Shown here: piece by piece, positions 24,682-37,970 of the stretch
Position numbering within the stretch: the first letter of the stretch is position 1
Layout: the number at the start of each line of letters is the position of its first letter
From: Prochilodus magdalenae
Lineage: Eukaryota > Chordata > Actinopteri > Characiformes > Prochilodontidae
Direction: 5' to 3'
Assembly: GCA_024036415.1 (NCBI GenBank)
Contig: JAMWET010003121.1
Span: forward strand, 186,001-250,000
DNA length: 64,000 nucleotides
Notes under the pieces: model-generated
The model's input: only the letters and a program-made list of their open reading frames with translations
Told to the model about the DNA's origin: nothing
Databases searched by the model: none
Program-made: the position numbers and the translations under genes

Positions 24682-26751
24682 TTAGTGGCGAAGCCTTGGT
24701 GGTGGAGGCCTGCTTTTAATATTCTGACATTTTGGAATGTGTCTCTCTGCTGGACCAGGAGCGAAGCGTCTCTTGCAGTGGGGACAGCTTACGTAATCTG
24801 GATTCATATCTGCACTTGGCTGTGTCTGAAATCCTCCTGGTGCAGGAGCACGAGCTTGGCGCAGGTTATGAATTAAGGCCTCATGTTTTTGACGCCAGTT
24901 GTTCTTCTTGACCTAGGGATATATATACAGGAGGATGTAAGCAGCTGATCTGAACATGTGTAACATTTGTAAAAACAAATAGAAGGAAAATGGTATACTG
25001 TTCGGTTTGCAGTACCTATACTGACCTATTGATGTTACTAATGATGAACTTAATTGAGGTATTACGACAACATGTTCTATCAAACAATGTAACTGTACCT
25101 CTGGTGTCTTAGGCCGGCTGTTCGTCTTCATGAACACCTCCAGGTCGGTGCCCTTTGCACGGAACTGTGCAGAGTCAAAGGTTTTACGTTTGGACTGCTG
25201 CTGTTTCTCACAAATCTTGATGTGCCTCTCAAGACGATCTTCTGCAAAGCATCTGTGGCATACTTGACAGGGTACAAGTTGGACCTGGCCATCAGAACTC
25301 ATTTCTGTGCTGAGTTCAACTTGCTTGAGCCTCGCACTTTTCTGGTTGAGGTGACCGGATCGAGGAGCTGGTTCCTTAGGTTGACCTTTTCTGATGCTGC
25401 TTGTTGTCTCCTCGTCAATCCTTTGAATTTGATGCTGCTGTTGCCGATACAGTCGCTCTGGGGCTGCCTGCTCATCTGCAGTAATCCTATTTGTTTTGTC
25501 ATGCTTGGTGGATGCTTTTACATGTGAATATGACTTGAATGTGTCTATGTTCCATGGCTCTTCTTGATATTCCCTCTCCATATCCCTTTTAGATTTTGCT
25601 TTTTCACCCCTCCTTTCTCTATCACTTGATCTCCCCTTCTCCTGCCAGTCTCTCCTGTCCCATTCTATTGCTCTTTCTCTCTTTGCCTTGTCGTTTTCCA
25701 TTCTCGCAGTCTCCCAATTCTGTTTTGTCATTTCCTCATAATAGTCCCAATCTTTTCTCTGTGTCTTACAGTCTGTGGTTCTCTGACTATTTCTTCTCCT
25801 GTTCTCCCACTGAATTTCTCCTGTCCTCTCTCTATAACCCTCATCCAATTCCATCTCATAATTCCCCCATCTTTCAAGATCATCTTTGCAGCCCCTCCCC
25901 CAATCTCTGACTGTCTCCCTCTGTTCCTCATATCTTCTACCTCTAGTGGCCCTTTCTATGGCACTCTCCCAGTCCCAGTTTCTCTTTTCAGTACAGTATA
26001 ATCTGTTTTCTGCCTTTTCTGCGTTTGTAATCCTCTCCTCTCTTTTGACTTTGTTTCCCGACCCTGATCTCAGCTGAATCTTCCTCAGTTCTTCTTCAGC
26101 TTTTAACAACTTTTCTTGTAGCATTATTTCCTTTTTGCGTATCTCCTTCGTCAGTCGATTGTGACTTTCATGATGGCTGCGGTGGTCCTCCTGGCACGTG
26201 TTTGTTGATTTGCCATTAGTCTCACTTCTTCTCCATGATGGCTGATGTGACTCTGAATCAAAAGGATCTAGTTTACTTAGATACTGTTTCTCCTGTCTCC
26301 TATTACTGGTCTGTTTACCCTGGGATGGACAGGGGAATGGGTAATCAAGTTTCCCTTTGTCATTTTGTTTAAAATAGTTGTTACCTGCTTGGCAGTTGCT
26401 CAAGTTGAATGCCCTCTTGTGGCATACAGGTTTCATTGGAAAAATATAGTCCATTTCAGATTTCTCCATCAAAAAGTCTTTTTCTTTCTCCTCCATGTCC
26501 ATTTTGCGCCTGGCTTTGGCAGAGTTATACCTTTTCTGGACAGAGTCTGGATGATGCCAGTTTTTGCTGATGGTGTAATCTTCTTCCCAGTCTTGAAGGG
26601 AATACATCTTTCTGGCCCTCTCTCTTGGCATGCTCAAAGGTACATCCTGTGCCGTCCTGTTCTCTCTGCGTAGTGGTGGCAGTTTTTCCTGTATCACCTC
26701 TTTCTCCAAAAACACATGTGCAGGGTGAGCCATCATTTGCAAACGCGCCAT
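24682..26751 (-). CDS. zc2hc1c: Zinc finger C2HC-type protein ZC2HC1C
   Basis: Two coding exons on the minus strand, 26751-25099 and 24912-24682, give 627 aa. The join falls between codons 551 and 552 (donor GAG/GTACAG, acceptor CCTAG/GTC). Two small C2HC fingers define the family. The first has ligands C495, C498, H510 and C514 (CQVCHRCFAEDRLERHIKIC); the second has C594, C597, H609 and C613 (CPHCKRRFAPGPAERHIPKC). The large central part (about 50-470) is very rich in Arg, Glu and Lys and probably forms charged helices or coiled coil. Function is poorly known. I chose the MARLQ start; an in-frame ATG 51 bases upstream (26802) is possible. The gene is head-to-head with acyp1, as in human, which supports orthology. 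Confidence 0.9.
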
Positions 26752-27300
26752 ACTGACTGTGTATATCCAATAAAGACAAAAACAAAATAAAGACCTCAGC
26801 AAATCTAGAGCAAACTAGCTGTGAACTAAACACTGTCCTGGCTAGTCCAGCTAGTCTGCAAATATGGATGCTGGTGTACTTTTCACCAGTTTACTAATGT
26901 TCAGTGCCCACTGCTGAATATGAGCTGATTTAACTCACCAAGACTATATCGGTTCTAGCTAGATGACTGTTGTTTCATTCTGTGATCCACTCATCAGCAG
27001 TCGTCCTCTTTGTCCTGCAAAGATGAAGAAGTGAGCTGAATCTGGATCCGTACATTGCACTGGTTTGTTGACGCGCGTTGCCTGGATACAGGGACGCAAA
27101 CGTGATGTTCCTTTAGCTCGTTCGATTGGTTCGTGAGAACTGATGAACGTGACCCGGATGTAGCACTGCCGCGAAGCTACCAACTATGAAACAAGTCGGA
27201 GCCACATGAGGGGCAGTGTCTGTAACCTATGAACACAACAGTCCTGTTTCAGTCACTCTTCGTTTATTTATTGCTCTTGAAGGTGCATTTTAATTTCTAA
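26752..27300. promoter_or_regulatory. Shared zc2hc1c/acyp1 promoter region
   Basis: zc2hc1c runs left and acyp1 runs right from here, so the intervening CpG-bearing DNA probably serves both. There is no TATA box. An ETS-like CCGGATGT lies near 27150, and an imperfect RFX X-box-like GTTGCCTGGATAC at 27077-27089. Start sites cannot be fixed from sequence. Confidence 0.45.
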
Positions 27301-28508
27301 CATCTTTCTCTCTACGTTTTGAAGCCATGGGCTGGTTGGTTTCGTTCTGAGAGAGCTAGCTGGCTAGCGAGTTTATCTGCTTGAATTTGCCAACACAGCG
27401 GCTTGTTTTCGTGACTCGTGCACGTCGTCGTTAACGTGGCTGTATTAGTTCCTTACATCGCTATATATGGTTCTTTATTTCGCTGAGCTGTTTCAGTACA
27501 GTAGGTTTGTGTGCCATTAAGCGGCAGTTCTTTAGCTGTAACGAGGATAGTAATACGGGAGTGAGCTATTTTTATGTTAGCCTGCTAGCCAGCTAATTCC
27601 TGCATGTAATGCTATCTTCCAAAGCTACAGTCTGCTGTTTGAGTTTGCAGGTGTTCATCAGGCCTAAATAGGACATGACACCTCCCATCGATACTTCACC
27701 TCAAAAGACGCCGAACAGTAATGTGGATTCGGCCATTCTTGTGGGCTGTATGGCTGTTAAGTTGTTTTAAAGCTCCCTCACAGAAAGACAATGCTTTGTT
27801 ATATTCTGCTTGATGTCTGATACATTGTTTGTAGTTTGTGATAAAGTTTTCTCTTTAAAATGTGATTCAGTCAATTAATTTATAGGGGCCCATGCAGGTC
27901 CTCAAAGAAAACATTTCCCCCCCCTTCCCAGATTTCCCACCATTTTACCTTCACTAGCATTATACATTACAATTTAGATCACACAAGCTGGTTCTTTGTT
28001 GGGATGATATGTGTTGTAGATTACTGTAATGATCCTCTGCCATTTCACACCACTCTGAGTGAGCTTGTTTGCATCTCAAGAATGCAAGGAATTCCCCTTT
28101 CAGTCCCACAAGACTTTATCATTTAATGCAGTAGATCCATTTCCCCTGAAAATGAGTCCCTTGTTTCATAAACTGTGGGCTCATTAGAAAAAGGTGAATG
28201 GGTCAAGAGTTGAGGCAGCTCCACCCATCTCTGTTTCTTGAAGACTGATTAAACCACAGCATGGATATAGAAGTGTCCTGCTATGCACATTTAGACTGAA
28301 ACATGCCTGTGAAGCACAAAAATACAAATACCTTAAAGAATACTTAGTATTATGCTTTTACTTGTATTTGTGGCAGTTGCCCAATACTGAGGGCCAGATT
28401 TGGATAAGTTAACCAGAGCTGCCATATGGTCGGTAATAGATGCTCAGTTTATAATAACTGATGTTCTGCTAATGCCTGAAACCAAATGGAATTTTATCCC
28501 CTGCCCAG
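27301..28508 (+). other. acyp1: acyp1 5' region and first intron
   Basis: Contains whatever untranslated exon(s) acyp1 uses; I could not fix them. The acceptor before the coding exon is CTGCCCAG at 28501-28508. Parts near 27885-27930 resemble dispersed fish repeats (GGGGCCCATGCAGG). No other gene is seen. Confidence 0.4.
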
Positions 28509-28517
28509 ACCATACCC

Positions 28518-28924
28518 ATGTCTGCAGAGGAACTTCTGTCAGTGGACTATGAAGTCTTTGGAAGGGTCCAGGGTGTGTTCTTTCGAAAACATACTCAGGT
28601 AAATTTAATGTGGTCTGTTTATACATTTATGCGTGTGAGTCATTGATCGGTTTATGTGTGGCTTAGATGTTCTGCACACAGGCTCACATTGTACATGTCT
28701 GCTTTCAGTCAGAAGGAAAGAAACTCGGCCTAGTCGGATGGGTGCAGAATACTCAAGCTGGAACTGTGCAAGGACAGCTCCAAGGACCCTCCTCGAAAGT
28801 GAGAAAGATGCAGGAGTGGCTCAGAACCACTGGGAGTCCTCAGTCTCGAATAATAAAAGCAGAATTCAATAATGAGAAGACAATTGAGAACTTGGATTTC
28901 AAGGACTTCAGAGTTGTCCACTAA
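28518..28924 (+). CDS. acyp1: Acylphosphatase-1
   Basis: Small cytosolic enzyme that hydrolyses carboxyl-phosphate bonds, for example in 1,3-bisphosphoglycerate. Two coding exons, 28518-28598 and 28709-28924, give 98 aa (human 99). The acylphosphatase signature GRVQGVFFRKHTQ carries the catalytic Arg23. The second motif GWVQNTQAGTVQGQLQG carries the catalytic Asn41. The C-terminal half (KMQEWLRTTGSPQS, FKDFRVVH) matches the family. The start ATG is ten codons before the conserved VDYE(V/I)FG strand and gives the normal length. A poly(A) signal follows at 29057. Confidence 0.97.
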
Positions 28925-29056
28925 TGAATGCACTAAATTAATGAAATCTGATGGCACTGCTTCTAAGTTATTAATAGTATTTTTTTTTATTAGATAAGTT
29001 ATTTCTTTGTTGCACTGAACATACTCTCCAGTGCCGAGCCATGTATGTCTCTAAGA

Positions 29057-29062
29057 AATAAA
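29057..29062 (+). terminator. acyp1: acyp1 polyadenylation signal
   Basis: AATAAA about 135 bases after the acyp1 stop, with GT/T-rich sequence a little further on. Confidence 0.75.
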
Positions 29063-30339
29063 CCTGTCACTAAAATGTCTCTGCATTTCTAAGTGTTCCG
29101 TATGTGTTCTAAACGTTTGCCACATACAGCTGTTACAGTGGCAGAGGTTTTATTTGTGGCTGAGGTGAGCCCGATCTGGCAGCTCTGTTTGTTGTTTTGA
29201 CAGGTGGTTTTATTTTACTGTTTAAAGGAATTTCTAGTAAAGGCTGTTGCAGCCTAAATATAGTATATCCATAGAGGATTCGCTTCTTTGGTGAATTTCT
29301 GTATTAAATAAAAAGGTTTTATTTTATTTAGAACTTATTGGTATATTTAAATATGATTTGTTAACAGCATATTTTTAAATCTTAATTGAAGACCACATTT
29401 ACTTTTCACATATATTTACAATTTTTTCTTCATTAGTCCAGATTCTGGGGAAAAAACTAAACATAAACTATGGAATATGAAATATGATTCCTACACATGC
29501 TACATTTAAATCCCCTCCAAAATGTTTCCTGTAGTAACTAAGCAGTGTTTTCTGAAGACATGTTAACTTGGTTTCATTCAGGAAATCCACACAGTGATTT
29601 ACAAGGGAAGGCTAAAATTTGCATACGACTGTATATCCCCAATAATTTTCATTTGAAACTGCTTAACTCCGCAGGAGCACAAGCTATTTTATATATAGAG
29701 AACTCTGTGTCTACCACCAGCTGACCTGTTTTTCCATAATGCTAATTAACTAAAGAAATGAAATTAAGCCTCCATATAACCACTAACAATAGGTTCAGGT
29801 CCAAAACGATCTACATATTTTTGGTTAAGTGGACCACAACACCACCTAACACCAACATATTCCACTACTCCTCAGTCCATCTTAAATGAGCTTGGACCCA
29901 GAGAAGCTGGTGGTGTTTGTGGATCTGTTTATGTTGTATATGGTTTCTTGACAGAATCACATCTCTTCAAAACGATGCAGCCTGGAGGTCTGAGAATCAC
30001 AAAAAAAACAAGTATTGTCCTTTGCATAACAGAAATTATTCTCAGAATCATTTAATTTACATAATGTACCATAGATTTTAAAACCTTTGCTATTTTATGT
30101 TGGGAAATGTTATTCTTTAATTGTTGCATTATTTGCAGGCTTAGTCTTTTTAATGCAGTTATGAACTGTTCCCTGTCTTTGCTTCTGAAAGACTTGGCCT
30201 TTCTGGAATGCTCTTGTTATATCCAATAATGTTACCCACCAGTTAATTAGTTATTAATTGGGAGACATTACACCAGGTGTTTTTCTAGCATTACTTTAGC
30301 ATAACAAAAAACTGCCCTAAATTAAAATGTTGCCAGTAT

Positions 30340-30512
30340 TAGTCACTTTGCCTTGGATTAGGTGCACATTTGTTCAAAATGGCCATATATTAAAAAAAAT
30401 TCAGTTTCAACATTATTTAAATATAGAGCTTAAATAATGTGCACATCATTGCATTCTTATTTTATTTACGTTTTGTACAGCGTCACAACTTTTTTGGAAA
30501 CAGGGTTGTAGG
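30340..30512. mobile_element. DNA-transposon terminal fragment (CAGGGTTGTA end)
   Basis: The right part, ending ACTTTTTTGGAAACAGGG then TTGTA, closely resembles the TACAACCCC-type terminus of an abundant fish DNA transposon family. No coding sequence or opposite end is recognised, so this is a truncated copy. Confidence 0.5.
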
Positions 30513-32343
30513 AAGTGATTGGATTAACAGTGGTGGTCACACCAATGCCATATTTTTTCTCGGGAGTGGCCGCGTTTTGGAAATTTGGCCGTTTACATAA
30601 ATGCTAACTAGATGAGGTAAGCACAGAACACCAATAGGAGCTGTAACATCAGTATAATACATAAATGAAGTTTTCATTAAATCTAATTAATACAGCACAG
30701 TAAGAAGCATTGAATTCTCACAGTACATAAACGTTTATTTATTCTACCCTGGTAGGTCCATTTCCTTGCAGGAAGACATTTAGTTGATTTCAGCACATGG
30801 TAATATTGGTGCGTGCTGGCAACAGATACTCACCTCTTCATAATTCTTTGCTTAAACGCCATGTTTCATGTCTAAATTGACCAGCTGGTCTGGGACCCTC
30901 CCAGTACCTAGACCCCAGAATGAAAAGACTTATTGTGAGAGAGCCAAACATTCCAGGAAATGACTGTTCCCCCCTCCACCTCCTTCCAAATCCAAGCCTG
31001 GCTGCACGTTTTGTACACTATCCTTTTTTTAAAAGCTCAACAATTCCAACCACCCAAATGGAACCTTGCACCATGCATAATAGCAAGTCCATTTAGAGAA
31101 GCATTCGTGCTGCTTGGCTTCTCCGATGTATCATAACTACTGCTGCTGGTGCACGTGTGGAAGGAAAAACACTCACGCATGGCAGATTTGCTCTCAAGGC
31201 AAACCTCAAGCATGCCGTGGTCCTCCACTGTGAAGGCAAATCAGCAGAATCGACTTTTTCATTCATTAAAATAGTTTGCAGAAACAGATGTGCTCAGGCA
31301 ACAGATCGCCCTACTATTACGACCAAAAGCTTATTTAGACAAGCTTCTTTTCATAATAGCAACATGTAAACATTAGTAATAATAAAAGTATAATAATACA
31401 GTACCCTCCAACAATATCATTTTCTCCTATGTAAGTCGCTATATGATATTACTGTGATTTAACTGATTAGCCTGCGATATGTTGAGTAGACTTTCTGCAG
31501 TAACACATATTGCAAAATTATTAAGTAATAAGGTGAGTTATTACCTTTTTCAACAGCAAAGTTTATTCCCAAAGACAAAATGCTGTCCATGTCTGATTTA
31601 TCCAATTATATACAGCTTTCAGTCAGTTTATCTCACATCTGACAATGGGATTCTCAAGCAGACAGACTAACACTGTCAATGGTTTGCTATTTTTGAAGTC
31701 CCAAGCATCCTGGTTTCCAGTACAACACTTTGGGCTGCTTTGCCAAATGCAGATATGTAAATGTGACATTGCAGTTCAGTCCAGGACAGAGTTTAATCCA
31801 TGTCTGGGAAACCTGCTCTTGAATTCAGTGTAGATTCTGTGAGAAGCTGTGGGGAGCAGGTCTACTCATGCACAACATGTGTGAATGAAGCATAGCACTG
31901 AACACAATGTCTGGCTCCTCCTCTCCAAATGGAAACAACAACAGAGCCACTTGAAGACCAACACTGCTTCCAAGTCATGCTTCCTGGGAGTTCAGGCTAT
32001 AGCTCTGTCATCGCTGTGAGCCACATGACTGCCAAGAGCACAGCATGACACAAATAATGTACTGTAACTGTTGGTCCCAGAATCACGGCCGATGTGCCAG
32101 TTTGTCTTTTTGATTTGCAGCCACTCTGTGGTGTAGAGTTTAATATTTTCACCTAGCCAAATCACATCAGAGCGTTTCTCATTTGTAAATCATTACTCAC
32201 AGCACCCCTAAAAGGCGCACTTGATCACAGGTGCTTAGGCGCTGAGGCTAGCATCACAGGTTCACACATTACTCGTTGATCTAATGAGATGAACAATGTC
32301 AACTTTTTTGTGTCAGAGCTAGATTTAAAGATATATAAACATA

Positions 32344-32593
32344 CCGTCGCTGTCCAAAGAAAAACAGGTATCTCCAAAATGGCAACTTTACAGGACAGGC
32401 CAAAAACCTTATTTTATTTGAATGGAAGTCAATGGAACCAGACGTCTTTCCAAGCAGTTCTGGGCCGTTTCTGTCAGTCCATTCTTCATGAAATTCACAG
32501 CCAGTGTAAACAGCAGCTCACGTGAACCAATAAGCCATAAAAGTAAAAATCAACAAAAATGGAGATACATGTTTTTCTTTGGATAGCGACGAT
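32344..32593 (+). mobile_element. Long-TIR MITE, copy 1
   Basis: A 250 bp non-coding element whose ends are inverted repeats of about 30 bp: GTCGCTGTCCAAAGAAAAAC at the left, GTTTTTCTTTGG.TAGCGACG at the right. It is flanked by TA dinucleotides, which suggests TA target preference. The interior carries GGAAGTCAATGGAACCAGAC. Five related copies occur in this window. Confidence 0.85.
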
Positions 32594-33200
32594 ATATTAA
32601 ACAATATGTCAGAATTAATCAATTTGCCATCTCTCCAGATATACCATAACCTCTCTCTTTTGGACAGTTATGGCTCTAGGTCATTCACATTGCACTCCCT
32701 AATAAACTGTCACATTTTTCTAAATCTCCATCATTTTTAGAGGATTTTAACAGACAATCTGACATTTATATTTTAATGTCACTCAAAAAAATCATTTCAC
32801 AATAATGTTCGAATCCTATGTTTGCTTCAACTAGTACTCTACATGTCAACTGAAAGTTCAGTAACTGAGTGTGTATTCATTAGATTAGCATTAGATTAGC
32901 ATGGTTACATTTAAAAGTTCATTATGAATCTAATAAAAGTTAAATGTTGTCAAACGTATGCCAGATAGAAAGACAGAAGTTTTTGTATATCAAATATTCT
33001 GCCTAGTGTTTTTAGGAACCCTCACTGATTAGGTCAGGTGTAGAGATATTTGCCATGTTCAATCTTATAAGACTTTTCAGCACTAAGTCTGTATATTACA
33101 TTTTATGTTGTTTCTTTTTCTAAAGGGTTTATTTTTGACCAGTGTAAGAATGTGAAAGGGTAAGTAGTTCCCATACTACTCCATCATTTACAGGAGCCTT

Positions 33201-33420
33201 AATTTATTTACTATTTACAACAGTGTTTATTTATTTATTTGTTTATTTGTTTAATTATTTATTACTTTAATCATTATTTATTTATTATTTTAATCATTAT
33301 TTATTTATTATTTTAATCACTATTTATTTATTTATTATTTTAATAAGTGTTTATTTATTATTTATTTATTTTTGTAGTCAGTGTTTATTTATTTATTTAC
33401 TTATCATTTATCATTTGTTT
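33201..33420. repeat. TTTA-rich minisatellite
   Basis: About 220 bases of TTTATT-rich sequence with a loose 23-base higher-order unit (ATTATTTTAATCATTATTTA) repeated at least three times before breaking down to plain TTTA. Confidence 0.8.
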
Positions 33421-34917
33421 TTAATAGACAAATGCACAAATAATACTGATATTAGTGTGACAGAATTGGTTCTTTCAAGTAAACCCCAGCATCAGAAATA
33501 CTGATACTATGTATCAAGAATTAGTTTATGAATTAGCTTCTTAACTTCACATGTATATACATAATGCCAGGCCACACTATAGCCTATAACAGCTGGCATC
33601 TTGACTGATGGACATGGGGTGTATTAAGGTGTATTAACAGAAATTAAATATAACTGTAAATCTAAAAACAAAATAGAGGATTGGAACACCATCAGTTATT
33701 ATCATATAGATACAAACCGCTTGGAAATGTTTGTGTTCAGGTGGAACTTTACCACTCACTGAATGATTCTGCTTTATTAGTGTTTATTAATTTATTATAT
33801 TCCTGTTCTTATTGCATCATAGAGCTCATTATTCAGTAAATCCACAGAAAACAATGCCAACTGACATTATCCATTATCCGTTATCTCTAAATTCCAGGAG
33901 TGAGGACTGGAAGTCTGGATCTGCCAGCAGGTTCTGGGATTTAAGGGCTTAAATACATGTGTCCCTTTTAAACTGTTTCAGGAAGGTAGTTATTATAGAT
34001 TGAGACATCTGCACTGTCTCCAAAGACAGTCTCTCAAGAACAGGACAAAGACGATCAGTTAGATCAGAAGGTAATGCATAGCTCAAGCACGCCCTTGGGA
34101 TTATAATACTACCACTACAGCAGGACAGAAACGGAGTTAACATGTATAATCACATTATTTAAAAAAGTGCAACGTTGTGTTAAATGGCCATAACGGCACC
34201 AACATTATGTCTCAGTGAGATCTATTATGTAAAAGAGCCCTGATCTAAATGGCTGCGCTTTATTGTACCTCACTAAAAAGCCGTTCTGGCTAAAACATTA
34301 CTTCAGTTGAGCTCAACTGCTGTAGGCTGAATAGGGTATATGCAATATGGGTATGGATATCCAGTGGTTTATGTGATATCACAAAAACAATGATGTCAAA
34401 GCCACTTGTACGTATATATTGTCCATGTGGACTCTTGAAAGAACTGCATGCTTTTGCAACTTTATTAATGTTTATAAACTGAACTCTATAGACCTCCACT
34501 CTAGAGTTGGAACAGCGTTGGTATCTTGAAAAATGTAGGACTAGTCAACAAACAAAAAGCTCTCCACCAAGGAGAACAAGAATATAAATTGGATAGCAGT
34601 CATGTTGCGCACTGTGTAATCACTGATTAGGTGAGACAAAATTATTAATTTGTTCTATTTAAAAATCACAGTATCATAGTGTCCCGTTGAGGTTTTTGCC
34701 CTCTCCTGTAAAGGACGTAATTGATTTTATTTGGAAAGTGAAGATATGTTTAAGATCGCCACTAATGAAAGTGCAGCACAGCCTCAGTTTCTCTCTTGTG
34801 CTTGAGGCCAGTTCTCCTCATCAGCTTTTGCTCTCTTCTCTTTTCTTGGTCCTGCCCAGTTTTCTCCAGAGTCTCTGCCCATCTTGTCTTCCTTGGTCCT
34901 TGGTTGGTGCTGCTGAG

Positions 34918-35098
34918 ATGTCTGACTTAGGCTTGGCCAATCTCTCCTCCATGGCTCCAACTGGCTTCACCTCCACTGGGTCAGTGTTTTTCTCCTTTAG
35001 CCCACCTTGCCAGCCTGAAACCAGCTCTCCTGATAAGTCCAGGAAATTCCATGACCTCAGCCCTGCACCGCTCCTGCTGAGCAGAGCACTCTTCAGGT
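34918..35098 (+). other. Exon-like open frame, unassigned
   Basis: An ATG at 34918 opens 60 codons rich in Ser and Pro, including FHDLSPAPLLLS. They end exactly at a good splice donor (CTTCAG/GTAAAT); read through, the frame stops at that GTAA. The frame is open for 77 more codons upstream without an ATG start. I recognise no family and find no partner exon, so this may be chance. Confidence 0.2.
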
Positions 35099-37713
35099 AA
35101 ATCCTAACACATTGCTGCTATTAGAAGAAGCTGGACTAAGCAGTGAATATTTCTTGTTGCTGGCAGCTGAGAGGGTCTCAGTCTAGGGGCTTGTAAGATA
35201 CCTGTTTTGCACTGTGACAGCTTTAACTGCTGTGTTAGTCTATAGATTCTAAGAGCCTTTATTAATTAGTTAATTTATTAATTTATTAATTATTTCATTA
35301 GATGATTTGGTAATGTCTACATGTCAGATATAATTCCACAGTAATTACTTTGCGATGAACAGGACTGCCAACTTTCCTCTTCGGCTGAGTGTTTTCCTTC
35401 AAGCTTTCAATGTATGTACACCATATAATTTTTAATATATTAGGTCAATATTTTCACTCTGATGATCATACTGAGCTACCAGCAGTGGTATAATTACAGT
35501 ACATCTCCCTTTCTGGCAGAATGGCTCTTTATAGGCTGGCATCTTTGAGCTCTGGTGTAACAGAATCTGATCTGATTTATGAACACACCAGAAATGCTCA
35601 AATTAAGGTATGACGAGGCATTCAAGGCAGTGTTTATAATAGTTGAGTGTATTTGTGAGAAAACATGTGCATTAAAGCCTACGAGTGGTGGACAGCAAGC
35701 AGGTAAATGTAATTGGTTAGTGTACATCAGTAGTTCTTATGGTATCTGTATGTTATGCTGATGTGTTTTAATTCTGGGGGACTTTTAATTTTACTGCACC
35801 ACATTTTAAAGTCTAATATCTTATTTTAACTTCAACATTGTCTCAAATCTGTCATTCCTTTTTGGTTTATGTGCACATAAAGTGAAAAGAAGTGTGAAGT
35901 GAGCCCACCAATCAGGGTACAGCAGTCACTTTGTTTTGAGCTTGTTGGACAGAGCTTGTTTCAAGCTAATGGAAACGGTTCTCCTTCAGTGTTTGTTCTT
36001 ATGATCATTTTAATAAACATTTTAATAAACATGAATCTAATTAATGTCAGACTAATTAATGACTTTCTATTAACTGGTTTAGACTGGTTTAAACCATATA
36101 TATTATACTACAAACCAGTGCCACTGCTGGTATTGTACTAGTGTACCACAGTGTGGGTCGATGTGCTAATTGTGTGCATGTCTAGTCTAAGAAGTATTTT
36201 GTCCTGCATCCTGCTAGGGGTGTTATGGTATGATTGTTTTCACACTCCAGTGATAAAGCAATGTATCTCTGTGGTTTGGTAGTTTAACTTGAATAGTTTA
36301 CTTTAATGTAACAAACTAAAGACTCACTGGAAACTCAGGTTTAATTCTCGAGTGTAGAGCAACAGCATACTGGTGCTCTGTGACACTGGTCACTGGTCGC
36401 TCAGCATTACTATTATTACTATGTTAAACTAAAGCCACATAGAGACCAGTGAAAGCCACAGTAGGCGTCGCCTAAAATCTACACTGAGAAAGGCAGTCAA
36501 CAGATCTCAGTAAACATTACAGCCTAGCTTTCCTCAGAGAGCTGTTAGTAAAGTAGTAAACTGATGCCAAGTGTTTAACGATGGTGTGATGACGGTAGTG
36601 GCCATCATGAGTCCATGGTACTGTGGTTATCATCATAGCTTTTTATGTAACTGGATTTTCAGTTGTCTTTCAATTGATTTGTTTGTCTGTCAAGATGAGA
36701 TGATAGTCTTCCTGGACAACATCTGTTCTATGTTGGACTGTTCATATGTACATATGCCTTTACTACTGGGTGAGGCCTTATGGAAGCATCTCCATTATCA
36801 AATCAGGCAGTGCCTGGAGAGGTTGTGTAATGTCCCAGCATTGCTTTGGAGCCCTCATCCCTTTACGTCATTCTCTTTCTCAGCTTGTAGATTTTGGTTA
36901 GTATCTTTTCATCACATATACAGTATGAATTACATGTTATATTGGAGTGGTGTCTTTATCTGCTTCAGGAGAAGGGAGAAAGCAGGTTGGATATTTTTAT
37001 TAGTGGAGGAGACTATGGACTGAAGCAGATTGAGCATTCTCCACCACTGGACCATGTGCCACTGAAAGAAAGGGAACTGGCATGATCTCAAATGAGTAAG
37101 AATCTTTATTAAAGTATGCAGGCAAATTCCTAATAAATCATCTCTAAGTATCTCTAAGTTTCAGCCCCATCCAAACCCTGCTGTTTCCCTTAATCCCCAG
37201 ACCGCAAACTGATAGATCCCCACATTCTAATCCACAACCATACTGACCCACACTCCTCTATGTGTCCTTTAATTATCCCTCGTTTCCCCTATAGCAACCA
37301 TAGCATAGCAAGAAATAGGAAACATCCACCACCATTCCGTGTTTCCTTCAGGACATGCATTTTCTAGTTCAGCATTTTAATTGTTAACTGATGTCAACAC
37401 AATAGGTATGGGACTTCAGTTGAAACATAAAAAGCTCAGATGAGGTTTTCACATGTCCATTTACACCCTTCCCTTATTTGCTAAGCTTATGAATTACTTG
37501 ATGAGCTCTGCTGCAGACATGATGATCAGACAGAATCAAATTGTTGAAACAGACTCATCATAGCCATTAGACTGTTAGAAATGCTAAAGTTAACCTTAAA
37601 TGGTGCCGCAGTTACATTCTGATGCCTGGTGGAACGGGAACATTGGATGAAGAAACAAGAAGTCAACCTCAGCCTTATTTAAGGATGAGCATCAAGCATG
37701 TTCTTGATGCTGG

Positions 37714-37970
37714 GCAGTCGTGGGCTGGAGGTTAGGGAACCAGCCTTGTGACCGGATGCTTGCCGGTTTGCTTCTCTGACAGTAACGACAGAGGTGCCTT
37801 TGAGCAAGGCACCTAACCTCTCGACTGCTCCCCAGGTGCTGTGAACAGGGCAGCCCACTGCTTGGTAAGTGTGCTCACTGCCCCCTAATGTGTGTGTGTG
37901 TGTGTGTGTGTATGTGGGTGTTTCACTTCACAGATGGGTTAAACATGGAAGACAAATTCCTCTGTTTGGA
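37714..37970 (+). mobile_element. tRNA-derived SINE
   Basis: The head resembles a tRNA promoter: A-box-like GGGCTGGAGGTTAGGG and a diverged B box GGTTTGCTTCTC. Then come TTGAGCAAGGCACCTAACC, GTGCTCACTGCCCCC, a GT microsatellite and the tail CACTTCACAGATGGGTTAAA. This arrangement matches a SINE family common in fish. Confidence 0.8.

Noticed and set aside
25222..25910. Plus-strand open frames across zc2hc1c
   Set aside because: Reverse-strand shadows of the charged, repetitive zc2hc1c exon.
36571..37023. 150-codon open frame on the plus strand in the acyp1-fos desert
   Set aside because: Begins with GTG rather than ATG, has no recognisable motif and no splice or promoter context; one frame of this length is expected by chance in 64 kb.
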